Translations under genes and position numbers: made by a program
Notes under the pieces: model-generated
What the model saw: the letters and a program-made list of their open reading frames with translations, nothing else
Told to the model about the DNA's origin: nothing
Databases searched by the model: none
Shown: positions 8,621 to 15,633 of the stretch, piece after piece
Position numbering within the stretch: the stretch's first letter is position 1
Layout: every line of letters begins with the position of its first letter
Assembly: GCA_016787295.1 (NCBI GenBank)
Contig: JAEUUX010000168.1
Location: 1-42,527 of the forward strand
Reading direction: 5' to 3'
Length of the DNA: 42,527 bases
Origin: Chitinophagales bacterium
GTDB taxonomy: Bacteria > Bacteroidota > Bacteroidia > Chitinophagales > UBA2359

Positions 8621-8665
8621 AAAAAACCGCTATGCCTTTTGAGACAAAGGCGTAGCGGTTTTTTT
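8621..8665. terminator. Bidirectional intrinsic terminator
   Basis: AAACCGCTATGCCTTT and AAAGGCGTAGCGGTTT form a 16-bp stem with a single G-U pair, flanked by A-run and T-run on the two sides. It sits between convergent genes (nuclease and LRR protein), so it can end both transcripts. Confidence 0.85.
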
Positions 8666-8681
8666 GGCAATTATAAAAACA

Positions 8682-9428
8682 TCATCGTTCAATAGCACAA
8701 TTAGGATTTGCCCAACGAAAATCCTCTAAATCGAGCAAATCAATGGGAGTATCTCTACAATTAAGTAAAGCTAATTGTTTGTGTTTTTGCAACACTTGTA
8801 GCGATGTTACTTGGGTGTTGGCGATCCCCAAGTAGGTGAGTTTGTATGTCTTAGCGAGTGGAGCAATACTAGTGATAGGAGTGTCGTCCAACTGCAAATC
8901 TTCCAACTGTATGCAATTTTGTAGTGGTTCTATATTGTTGATAGGGGTATTGGTTGCTTGAAAAGTTTTGAGGTGTTTTAGATTTGCCAATGCCTGAATT
9001 TGGCTAATATTGGTATGACTAATATTGAGAAAAGCCAACTGCTGCAACGTTCCTATAGGAGCAACATCGCTAACTTTGGTATTGGCAATAGACAGATGCT
9101 GCAAGGCAGACAGCGCGGCAAGCGCGCTAATATCGCTAATAGCTGTGTCGCTGATATAGAGCAATTCAAGATTTTGACATTGTGCCAATTCACTGCATTC
9201 TGTTATTGGGTTTTCGCCACAATCCAAATGCGTAAGTTGTTGCAAGGGAGCCAGCGGCAAATCGGTGATGCCTGCTTGTCGAACTTCCAATTTTTTGAGT
9301 TGCAACAATTGTTCAAACTCATTGGCAGAAGGCATATCTGTCACTTCGCCTTTATGTAAACCATAAAGATTAAACAATTTTTTCCATGTATCAGAAAGCT
9401 GGTTCCACCAATTGGCAATATTGTCCAT
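8682..9428 (-). CDS. Leucine-rich-repeat protein
   Basis: A 248-aa protein. The start is placed at the ATG at 9426-9428; the frame stays open upstream to a TTG at 9494, which would add a hydrophobic leader, so a membrane-anchored form cannot be excluded. After a Trp-rich N-terminal helix (MDNIANWWNQLSDTWKKLF) come about eight to nine tandem leucine-rich repeats of about 22 residues with the pattern L-x-x-L-x-I-x-x-T-x-I-x-D-I-x-x-L, like the internalin/SDS22 type. Such solenoids are protein-binding surfaces. No enzymatic domain or export signal is obvious with the chosen start, suggesting a cytoplasmic interaction protein. The partner is unknown, and the gene stands alone on this strand. Confidence 0.75.
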   Translation of the reverse strand: MDNIANWWNQLSDTWKKLFNLYGLHKGEVTDMPSANEFEQLLQLKKLEVRQAGITDLPLAPLQQLTHLDCGENPITECSELAQCQNLELLYISDTAISDISALAALSALQHLSIANTKVSDVAPIGTLQQLAFLNISHTNISQIQALANLKHLKTFQATNTPINNIEPLQNCIQLEDLQLDDTPITSIAPLAKTYKLTYLGIANTQVTSLQVLQKHKQLALLNCRDTPIDLLDLEDFRWANPNCAIER

Positions 9429-9639
9429 AATTTGTTTGCGAAAAATTTTAAGCCAATAAAAAAATAAAATAGGTATAAATATCCCCAAAAGCAAAACAAG
9501 GACACCGCTCTCGCGATGCCCTTGCCATTTGTTATGCTACTTCAACACTTAACACTATAGTAGACGTAAAAAAACCAAAAAGGTTCACTAAAAAGGCATT
9601 TTTTTTAAAAAAAAATGAAAAAAAGTTTTTTTTGGCTTA

Positions 9640-9662
9640 TTATTTAGATTTTTTCTAAATAA
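9640..9662. promoter_or_regulatory. Palindromic candidate operator upstream of iscS
   Basis: TTATTTAGA (9640-9648) and TCTAAATAA (9654-9662) are perfect inverted arms around five T residues. The site ends about 26 bases before the -7 box at 9689, so a protein bound here would overlap or abut the -33 region. The position before an Fe-S assembly operon suggests an iron- or Fe-S-responsive regulator (Fur, DtxR or Rrf2 type), but this is inference from location and symmetry only. Confidence 0.55.
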
Positions 9663-9688
9663 GATGAACAATTTTGCCCCAAAAACGT

Positions 9689-9696
9689 TACCTTTG
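9689..9696 (+). promoter_or_regulatory. -7 box of the iscS promoter
   Basis: TACCTTTG matches TAnnTTTG and lies 35 bases before the iscS ATG. A TTTTG at 9672-9676 is too close (12 bases) to be a standard -33 element, which fits a promoter that depends on or is controlled by the adjacent palindrome. Confidence 0.55.
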
Positions 9697-9731
9697 CACC
9701 GCCAATCTATCAACTAAAAAAGTTTACTTCA

Positions 9732-10955
9732 ATGGAATTGAAATTACCTGTTTATTTAGATAATAGCGCCACCACACCTGTCGACCCACGCGTGTTGGAA
9801 ACCATGATACCCTATTTTACGGACAACTTTGGCAATGCCGCCAGCCGCAACCACTCCTTTGGTTGGCACGCCGAAGAAGCCGTAGATTATGCACGCGAGC
9901 AAGTGGCAGCGCTGATTAATGCCCAAAGCGCGAAAGAAATCATATTTACATCTGGAGCCACCGAAGCTATCAACTTAGCGATTAAAGGGGTTGCCGATAT
10001 GTATGCCCGAAAAGGCAACCACATCATCACTTGCACCACCGAACACAAAGCCGTTCTTGACACCTGCAAAGCCCTTGAACGCAAAGGCATTGTTGTCACC
10101 TATCTAAAAGTAGACGAAAGCGGCATGATAGACTTAGCCGAGTTGCGCGCTGCCATTTCCGAAAAAACCATCTTGGTCAGCATTATGGCGGTCAACAACG
10201 AAATTGGTGTCATGCAACCCATCGTCGAAATAGCCCAAATTGCCCATCAATATGGCGCGCTATTTATGACCGATGCCACACAAGCCGCAGGCAAAGTACC
10301 CATCGATGTACAAGGCATGGGTATTGACCTATTGACCTGCACAGCCCACAAAATGTATGGTCCCAAAGGCGTAGGAGCTTTGTATGTGCGCCGCAAAAAT
10401 CCACGCGTCAAAGTGACCGCACAAATGGACGGCGGCGGACACGAGCGTGGTATGCGTTCAGGCACACTCAACGTGCCGGGAATTGCTGGCTTTGGGCGTG
10501 CTGCCGAGTTGTGCCGTTTAGATATGGCAAGCGATGCACAGCGTGTAACCGATCTGCGCGATAAGTTGGAAAACGCCCTCATGCAACTGCCCGAAACGTA
10601 TGTCAATGGACACCGTTTGCACCGCACTCCCTACATCTCCAATATCTCCTTCAAATACGTCGAAGGCGAAGGATTGATGATGGGTTTCAACAAAAATATT
10701 GCCGTTTCGTCTGGTTCTGCTTGCACCTCTGCCTCCTTAGAACCTTCCTACGTTCTAAAAGCTCTTGGCTTGGACGACGAATTGGCACATTCCTCCATTC
10801 GTTTCAGCCTCGGACGTTTTACCACCGAAGCCCAAATCGATTTCGCCATTGCCGAAGTCACCAAAGCCGTCAATCGTATGCGTGACCTTTCGCCGCTTTG
10901 GGAGATGCACTTAGACGGCGTAGATTTGAAAACCATCGAATGGGCAGCCCACTAA
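9732..10955 (+). CDS. iscS: Cysteine desulfurase IscS
   Basis: A 407-aa PLP-dependent enzyme that removes sulfur from L-cysteine to give alanine and a protein-bound persulfide for Fe-S cluster and thio-cofactor synthesis. Visible features are the N-terminal [23 protein letters not shown] (73-81), H105 that stacks on PLP, D181 and Q184, the Schiff-base lysine K207 in [11 protein letters not shown], and the mobile-loop active-site cysteine C331 in [15 protein letters not shown]. The C-terminus [13 protein letters not shown] followed by KTIEWAAH is nearly that of E. coli IscS, which identifies the IscS rather than the SufS/NifS class. The gene has its own -7 box and a palindromic upstream element, and leads into iscA after a 216-bp gap filled by a dispersed repeat. 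No iscU, hscA/B or fdx is present here. Confidence 0.95.
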   Translation: MELKLPVYLDNSATTPVDPRVLETMIPYFTDNFGNAASRNHSFGWHAEEAVDYAREQVAALINAQSAKEIIFTSGATEAINLAIKGVADMYARKGNHIITCTTEHKAVLDTCKALERKGIVVTYLKVDESGMIDLAELRAAISEKTILVSIMAVNNEIGVMQPIVEIAQIAHQYGALFMTDATQAAGKVPIDVQGMGIDLLTCTAHKMYGPKGVGALYVRRKNPRVKVTAQMDGGGHERGMRSGTLNVPGIAGFGRAAELCRLDMASDAQRVTDLRDKLENALMQLPETYVNGHRLHRTPYISNISFKYVEGEGLMMGFNKNIAVSSGSACTSASLEPSYVLKALGLDDELAHSSIRFSLGRFTTEAQIDFAIAEVTKAVNRMRDLSPLWEMHLDGVDLKTIEWAAH

Positions 10956-10981
10956 GTTATTGATTTTTTTGTTAATATTTA

Positions 10982-11083
10982 TTTGGGCGTTTCCCTGCGG
11001 GTCGGGCTTTTCGAGGCTTCGCTAACGCTACGGTGCAAGCACCAGCCTGCGGCTGCCTCTACAATCCCTAACGCGCTTCGCCA
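10982..11083 (-). repeat. Dispersed GC-rich repeat, copy A
   Basis: About 102 bp between iscS and iscA. On the minus strand it reads TGGCGAAGCGCGTTAGGGAT at one end and CCCGACCCGCAGGG then AAACGCCC at the other, as do copies B and C. The middle closely matches copy C and contains two small hairpins, CAGCC-GCA-GGCTG and GGTGC-TT-GCACC. It is much more GC-rich than the surrounding intergenic DNA and is open in the iscA reading frame, which can mislead start prediction. Confidence 0.9.
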
Positions 11084-11171
11084 TTCGAAACAAATACTCC
11101 CATTATATACTTCCTCCTGCGCTTTTTCTCAAAAATGCGCTTCTTTAAAAAAAAATGATAACCCTCGCAAC

Positions 11172-11498
11172 ATGATATACGTTAGTGATTTAGCTAAACA
11201 AAAAATCAGTGCGTTGCGCCGAGATGCGCAACTCACCGACGACTATTTTTTGCGTGTTGGGGTAGTAGGTGGAGGCTGTTCGGGTCTTTCCTACCAAATG
11301 GATTTTGACAACGAAAGCCAAGCCAACGACCAAATTTTTGAGGACAATGACGTTAAAGTAGTCACCGACCTAAAAAGTTTTCTCTACCTTTTTGGCACAA
11401 CCCTCGATTTTTCGCGCGGTTTGGAGGGTAAAGGATTTTATTTTTCCAATCCCAACGCCACGCGCACATGCGGTTGCGGCGAGAGCTTTTCGGTATAA
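11172..11498 (+). CDS. iscA: Iron-sulfur cluster assembly protein of the IscA/ErpA family
   Basis: A 108-aa protein of standard family length. A-type carriers bind Fe-S clusters or iron and deliver them to apo-proteins. The three invariant cysteines are present: C36 in GGGCSGLSY, and C100 and C102 in the terminal CGCGESF. The start is the ATG at 11172, giving MIYVSDLAKQKI; the same frame stays open upstream to a TTG at 10985 only because repeat copy A happens to lack stops, and that extension has no family counterpart. It follows iscS and directly abuts the next gene (TAA then ATG with no gap), so the three genes probably form one operon. Confidence 0.92.
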   Translation: MIYVSDLAKQKISALRRDAQLTDDYFLRVGVVGGGCSGLSYQMDFDNESQANDQIFEDNDVKVVTDLKSFLYLFGTTLDFSRGLEGKGFYFSNPNATRTCGCGESFSV

Positions 11499-12311
11499 AT
11501 GCCTCCTACTTTCCAATATTGGCTATCTTTCATAGATGCCCGCTACTACCAAATAGCATTTCTTTCTGCTTTTCTGTTATACGGCATTTCGGCATTAGGC
11601 TGGAATGCCGACTATTGGCGCTATGTCGTTTTGTTGTTGAGCTGTTGGACAGTACAACTCATCGGCGCATATTTTACCCACAAACCCTACAACAGTATTT
11701 TGAGCGCCACCATCACAGCTTTGGGCTTGTCTTTGCTCTGCCACACCAACGAACTCTGGGTAGCAGCTTTGGCAGGAACATTAGCCGTTGGTAGCAAATT
11801 TGTGTTTCGGTATCAAAAAAAACATTTTTTCAATCCCGCTAATTTTGGATTGATAGGCACAATTTTGCTCACCCAACAAGCATGGGTATCCCCCGGACAG
11901 TGGGGAAGTGGTGCCATTTTGTTGTTTTTGGTAGGTTCGGTGGGCATGTTTATCATCTTTCGCGTCGGACGATGGGACACTGCCTTAGCATTTATCAGCA
12001 CACTTTTTTTGTTGCAATATAGTCGTACTATTTTGTATTTGGGCTGGGAACACGATTTTTTGTGGCAACAATTTTCCAATGGCAGTTTACTGTTGTTTAC
12101 CTTTTTTATGATAACCGACCCTGTTAGCACCCCCAACCATGTCATAGCCCGAATAGTGTGGGCGGTAATGATAGGTGTTTTTTCGTTTATTTTAACCAAC
12201 TATTATTTTGTCAATGCAAGTCCTGTTTGGGTGCTATTTTTCTTGTCACCCCTAACGCCTTTTTTTGATAAATTGCTACCTTATCATGTTTTTTCTTGGA
12301 AAAAACGATAA
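11499..12311 (+). CDS. RnfD/NqrB-like integral membrane protein
   Basis: A 270-aa protein with many hydrophobic segments. F-N-P-A-N-F-G (111-117) and F-M-I-T-D-P-V-S-T-P (203-212) are signatures of the RnfD/NqrB family, membrane subunits of the Rnf and Na+-NQR electron-transfer complexes. The S-G-A-T motif that carries covalent FMN in those subunits is not visible, and no other rnf or nqr gene is present. The start codon follows the iscA stop without any gap, indicating tight translational coupling. This stand-alone form may have a different role, for example transport of a flavin or supply of electrons for Fe-S maturation; both are speculation from context. Confidence 0.72.
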   Translation: MPPTFQYWLSFIDARYYQIAFLSAFLLYGISALGWNADYWRYVVLLLSCWTVQLIGAYFTHKPYNSILSATITALGLSLLCHTNELWVAALAGTLAVGSKFVFRYQKKHFFNPANFGLIGTILLTQQAWVSPGQWGSGAILLFLVGSVGMFIIFRVGRWDTALAFISTLFLLQYSRTILYLGWEHDFLWQQFSNGSLLLFTFFMITDPVSTPNHVIARIVWAVMIGVFSFILTNYYFVNASPVWVLFFLSPLTPFFDKLLPYHVFSWKKR

Positions 12312-12514
12312 AACTTTTTTTTTGTATGTGTCTACCAAGCAACCATAAACCTAATTTTTTTGCAAAAAAAACAGATCTGTGAAACTGATAGGCAATGGTG
12401 TGGCAGGCAAAAATATTTGATTACCAAGGATTTATGCAACAAAAAAAAAGATATATAAAAACAGGTATCACTATAGTTTTTATTTTAGATTTCTAATAAC
12501 TCTCCTATATTTTG

Positions 12515-12546
12515 TTTGCTAAGGTTTTTTTATCAACCTACCTTTG
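12515..12546 (+). promoter_or_regulatory. Consensus Bacteroidetes promoter with no protein gene downstream
   Basis: TTTG (12515-12518), a 20-base spacer and TACCTTTG (12539-12546) fit TTTG-n19-21-TAnnTTTG exactly. Transcription would start near 12553. Confidence 0.65.
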
Positions 12547-12552
12547 CGATGT

Positions 12553-12767
12553 CTTTAGGAAGCTGCCATGCTAAATAAAGATAAGGGTAAAAAGAGTTAG
12601 TGTTAGTGTATTAAATAGAGAAAACTGATTGTGTATCTAACATATAGTCATTGACAGGAAAATCTTTCATAACTAATAGGGGTATCAGTTTGTCAGATGT
12701 CATTACTTTGTGTTATATGGTACACAGTTCCAAATCCGCAGAAACGTTCTGCGGATTTCTCTTTTTT
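12553..12767 (+). ncRNA. Candidate small RNA of about 215 nt
   Basis: The segment is bounded by the consensus promoter at 12515-12546 and the strong terminator hairpin at 12732-12767. It contains only very short ORFs (for example a 9-codon one from 12549). Internal complementarity includes AAACTGAT (12622-12629) with ATCAGTTT (12684-12691), and TGTTAG (12601-12606) with CTAACA (12637-12642). I could not match it by eye to tmRNA, 6S, SRP RNA or RNase P RNA. The boundaries are inferred from the promoter and terminator only. Confidence 0.45.
12732..12767 (+). terminator. Strong intrinsic terminator
   Basis: AAATCCGCAGAA (12732-12743) and TTCTGCGGATTT (12747-12758) form a perfect 12-bp stem with a three-base loop, followed by CTCTTTTTT. 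It ends either the candidate small RNA or read-through from the iscS-iscA-rnfD-like genes. Confidence 0.85.
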
Positions 12768-12861
12768 GTCGAGTTGCTATTTGGGTATTTATGAACAAAA
12801 GAAGTTGTTTTGTATGTAAGAAAATGTTTTGTTCATTATTGACCTTATCACCGCTCTTTTC

Positions 12862-13599
12862 TTACAAGACTTTAAGTAATACTGTTTTTGCGGTGGTATT
12901 ATTGTAGATATCGCGCAACACAATTCGCAAACTATAGTAACCTTCTTGTTGTGGGATAGCAATAACATGCACCAAATCTGATGTTGTTTGTCCGCTGAAT
13001 GAATAATAACTAATAGGTGTATGGTTGGGATAATTAAATGCTAAGGCAGTGGGTTGCATATACAATTTCATGTCCTGCAAAGCAGCATTGTCGTTTGCAG
13101 TACCAATTAGCAACAATGTACCGCCTGAAAAAACCGTCACTGTTCCGCTTGTCGAAGGTGAACTAATATTGAGAGTAGGTGGTAGCGTATCTGTATGGTT
13201 GCGAAGTTGCAGGTTTATTCGCACCGTATCGGACGAACGGTCTAAACGGTCGATGGCAAAGGTTTCTATTTGATACTGACCATTTGGCACGGCTGTGGGT
13301 GGTTGTAGCTGTAGGTCGATATTTGTTTCTTGTCCTACAATACCGCGCTGAAAGGTAGTATCCCAAGCATTTTGCAAGGTGCTGTCTGTCGAGAAAATAT
13401 GTAGGGTGTAACTAAAAAGTTGGTGGTCGTCGGTAATGGCTAATTGTAGTTGCAAAGGTTCGTTGGTGGTGTAGGTGCTATTGTTGGCAGGAGAAAGCCA
13501 TTCAATTGTTGGCACTTCAGTATCTGCTTTGTCGCAACTGCTTATCAAAAAGATACCCACACTACATAGTAGCGGGAGATAGTAAAAAAAAAGGTTCAT
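12862..13599 (-). CDS. Lipoprotein with two Ig-like domains (DUF4625-like)
   Basis: A 245-aa protein. The signal peptide MNLFFYYLPLLCSVGIFL ends in an I-S-S-C lipobox, followed by D-K-A-D-T-E-V-P-T-I-E. The mature part reads as two beta-sandwich domains: about residues 28-130, starting W-L-S-P-A-N-N-S-T, and about 138-245, starting P-P-T-L-N-I-S-S-P. Both have the L-x-I-x-x-x-D-x-x-x-L pattern of Bacteroidetes DUF4625-type Ig-like lipoproteins, whose function is not known. It is probably anchored in the outer membrane or inner-membrane periplasmic face. It is transcribed divergently from the downstream symporter gene with a 226-bp shared upstream region. Confidence 0.72.
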   Translation of the reverse strand: MNLFFYYLPLLCSVGIFLISSCDKADTEVPTIEWLSPANNSTYTTNEPLQLQLAITDDHQLFSYTLHIFSTDSTLQNAWDTTFQRGIVGQETNIDLQLQPPTAVPNGQYQIETFAIDRLDRSSDTVRINLQLRNHTDTLPPTLNISSPSTSGTVTVFSGGTLLLIGTANDNAALQDMKLYMQPTALAFNYPNHTPISYYSFSGQTTSDLVHVIAIPQQEGYYSLRIVLRDIYNNTTAKTVLLKVL

Positions 13600-13790
13600 T
13601 TTTGGTCTGGTTAGATGATAGAGAAAAATAGCTGTGGGAGGGTAGTGATAGGTGGTTATATGGGAGTAGTAAAGATGTTTTGGGGAGGTTATCTAAATCG
13701 TTTTGAAGATTTTTTAGCACAACATTAAATAAAATACACCAAAAAGTCGAGTATTTTTATTCACAAAAGCATAGAATTAAAATTTGTGCG

Positions 13791-13798
13791 TACCTTTG
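13791..13798 (+). promoter_or_regulatory. -7 box that decides the symporter start
   Basis: TACCTTTG lies 28 bases before the ATG at 13826. Because it is a promoter element, the in-frame GTG at 13784 cannot be the translation start. Confidence 0.6.
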
Positions 13799-13825
13799 GC
13801 AGCAGGAATAAAAAAACATGCTTCT

Positions 13826-15238
13826 ATGATAAAACAAAATAGCTCATTATTGGCACTCGCTCTGGCAGCGGGATTTTTCTTGTTGCTCAATGGTTTGGCG
13901 TTGGGTTTGGGTGTTGCGTTACCAACTGCCCTATTAGACTTTTCGTGGGTAGCTTTGTTGCTCACTTTTGGGTATTATACATGGCAAAAAAAATCACTCA
14001 CGACCACCATTTTATTTGCTATGATAGCGGGTATTGCCATTGGAAAGTATTTTCCTGATTTTGCGGCACAACTCAATATCTTGAGCAAAATTTTCTTGTT
14101 GCTCATCAAAAGTATCATTGCTCCTTTGTTGTTTTCTACCTTGGTGGTGGGCATTGCAGGGCATTCCGACCTGAAACAAGTGGGACGAATGGGCTGGAAA
14201 TCGCTCTTATATTTCGAAGTTGTAACCACCATAGCGCTTGCCATTGGGTTAATAGCTATTAATATCAGTCGAGCAGGTGTTGGTATTGTGTTGCCCGAAC
14301 ACCCCGATACGAGCAGCCTTCCTACTACGAAACAAAGCCTTTCGCAAGTTATTTTGCACATCTTTCCCGAAAATATCGCCAAATCGATTGCCGAAGGACA
14401 AGTGTTGCAAATTGTGGTGTTTAGTATTTTGTTTGGCATTGGTTTGTCGTTGGTAGCGCCCAAACACAAGAAAACAATGCTCGATTTTTGTGAAAGTTTG
14501 TCGGAGGTGATGTTTAAATACACCAAAGTTATTATGTATTTTGCTCCGATTGGGGTGGGTGCGGCAATGGCATACACCGTCGGACATATGGGATTGGGTG
14601 TGTTGAAAAATTTGTTTGCTTTGTTGGGTACGTTATATGTTGCCTTAATAGTTTTTTTGGTCGGCGTATTGTTGCCTGTGGCATTGATTGCTCGCATCAA
14701 TATTCGCGAATTTGTGCGTCGGATTATCGAGCCTGTATCTATTGCTTTTGCCACAACCAGCTCGGAGTCGGCACTGCCCAAAGCGATGCGAGCGATGGAA
14801 AATTTTGGTGTGCCGCGCAAAATTGTGTCTTTTGTTATGCCAATGGGTTATAGTTTTAATCTTGATGGCACTACATTGTATCTTTCGTTGGCGGCGGTTT
14901 TTGTGTCACAAGCCGCAGGTAAGCCACTTTCTGTGGAGCAGCAAATTGTGATGGCACTCACGTTGATGCTCACCAGCAAAGGTGTGGCAGGTGTGCCACG
15001 TGCCTCTTTGGTTATTTTGCTGGGGACGGTGGCGCAGTTTGATTTACCGGTCGAGCCTGTTTTTCTCATTTTAGGGATAGACGAGTTGATGGATATGGCG
15101 CGCACATCGGTTAATGTGGTGGGTAATTGTTTGGCAACGACGGTGGTGGCGCGCTGGGAAGGTGAATTGGGCGAACCGCAACCCATGGAGAATATGGATA
15201 AGGTAGCGCCAGAAGAGGGATATGCCACAGATAAGTAA
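13826..15238 (+). CDS. Dicarboxylate/amino acid:cation symporter (DAACS, GltP/DctA family)
   Basis: A 470-aa inner-membrane carrier that takes up C4-dicarboxylates or glutamate/aspartate with H+ or Na+. Family marks are the serine-rich re-entrant loop (T-T-S-S-E-S-A-L-P-K-A, normally S-S-S-x-x-T-L-P), the N-L-D-G-T motif (usually N-M-D-G-T) in helix 7, G-V-A-G-V-P-R-A-S in the second re-entrant hairpin and R-T-S-V-N-V-V-G-N in helix 8. In the second hairpin P-R-A-S replaces the more common P-G-A-x, and the first hairpin ends S-E-S-A-L-P; both are features of an amino-acid-type branch, so the substrate cannot be fixed. The first 30 residues are an additional hydrophobic segment. It stands alone, close to fumC, whose substrate (a C4 dicarboxylate) it might import. 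Confidence 0.88.
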   Translation: MIKQNSSLLALALAAGFFLLLNGLALGLGVALPTALLDFSWVALLLTFGYYTWQKKSLTTTILFAMIAGIAIGKYFPDFAAQLNILSKIFLLLIKSIIAPLLFSTLVVGIAGHSDLKQVGRMGWKSLLYFEVVTTIALAIGLIAINISRAGVGIVLPEHPDTSSLPTTKQSLSQVILHIFPENIAKSIAEGQVLQIVVFSILFGIGLSLVAPKHKKTMLDFCESLSEVMFKYTKVIMYFAPIGVGAAMAYTVGHMGLGVLKNLFALLGTLYVALIVFLVGVLLPVALIARINIREFVRRIIEPVSIAFATTSSESALPKAMRAMENFGVPRKIVSFVMPMGYSFNLDGTTLYLSLAAVFVSQAAGKPLSVEQQIVMALTLMLTSKGVAGVPRASLVILLGTVAQFDLPVEPVFLILGIDELMDMARTSVNVVGNCLATTVVARWEGELGEPQPMENMDKVAPEEGYATDK

Positions 15239-15278
15239 TTAGCGTTGGTAAGTATGTGTACTTATAGTATAGATAGCA

Positions 15279-15321
15279 AACAACCACTTGCCATTTTTTG
15301 ACAAGTGGTTGTTGGTTGTTT
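15279..15321 (+). terminator. Probable terminator of the symporter gene
   Basis: AACAACCACTTG (15279-15290) pairs perfectly with CAAGTGGTTGTT (15302-15313) around an 11-base T-rich loop. The following tract is GT-rich rather than a clean T-run. Confidence 0.55.
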
Positions 15322-15470
15322 ACCACCTTGTATAATGGAGGTTAGAAGGGTGGTCAAGGGAGTTGTGGTAGGGGTTTAGTATTCTATTTTATCTATTTTG
15401 TCGGAATAAAGTGCTGTTTTTTTGAATTGGGGTTTTTACTATAAAAAAACGATAGTACAGCTTGTTCGAG

Positions 15471-15580
15471 TGGCGAAGCGCGTTAGGGATGCGGAGGGTG
15501 GCGTTAGCCAGTGCGGAGAGCAACGCAGCACCGAGCGTAGCGAAGCCCGTAGCAGCCCGACCCGCAGGGAAACGCCCAAA
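15471..15580 (+). repeat. Dispersed GC-rich repeat, copy B
   Basis: About 110 bp just downstream of fumC. It has the same ends as copies A and C: TGGCGAAGCGCGTTAGGGAT at 15471-15490, then CCCGACCCGCAGGG and AAACGCCC by 15577. The middle is different in sequence: where A and C carry the CAGCC-GCA-GGCTG hairpin, B carries TGGC-GTTA-GCCA. The middle also has repeated GCGTAGCG/GCGAAGCC-like words. Confidence 0.9.
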
Positions 15581-15633
15581 AAAAAATTATGCAACGTTAT
15601 CCGAAGAATATTGGACCCCAATGGAACATTAGC

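Larger units (their letters stand above)
12312..12861. other. Intergenic region with candidate small-RNA gene
   Basis: A 550-bp gap between the RnfD-like gene and a minus-strand lipoprotein gene. The first 200 bp are A/T tracts with nothing recognisable. The remainder contains a consensus promoter (12515-12546), about 185 bases without a convincing ORF, and a strong terminator (12732-12767). Confidence 0.6.
15239..15633. other. Intergenic region between convergent symporter and fumC genes
   Basis: This 395-bp gap contains the hairpin at 15279-15321 and repeat copy B (15471-15580). Between and after them I see only low-complexity G/T-rich DNA. Short ORFs across copy B on both strands result from its GC content and are not credible genes. 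Confidence 0.6.

Noticed and set aside
9429-9494. TTG start adding a membrane leader to the LRR protein
   Set aside because: TTG starts are rare and an ATG at 9426-9428 begins the helical N-terminus; kept only as an alternative because the extra residues are hydrophobic.
10983-11171. N-terminal extension of IscA starting with TTG
   Set aside because: The extension is the translated repeat copy A; IscA-family proteins begin at the equivalent of the ATG at 11172 and have the length found from there.
13784-13825. GTG start for the dicarboxylate symporter
   Set aside because: The frame between GTG and the ATG at 13826 contains a -7 promoter box, so it should be upstream of or at the transcription start.
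13975-14820. 281-codon open frame antisense to the dicarboxylate symporter gene
   Set aside because: It lies wholly opposite a clear transporter gene, its composition (Ile/Thr/Asn/Pro-rich without domains) is that of a frame shadow, and no promoter serves it.
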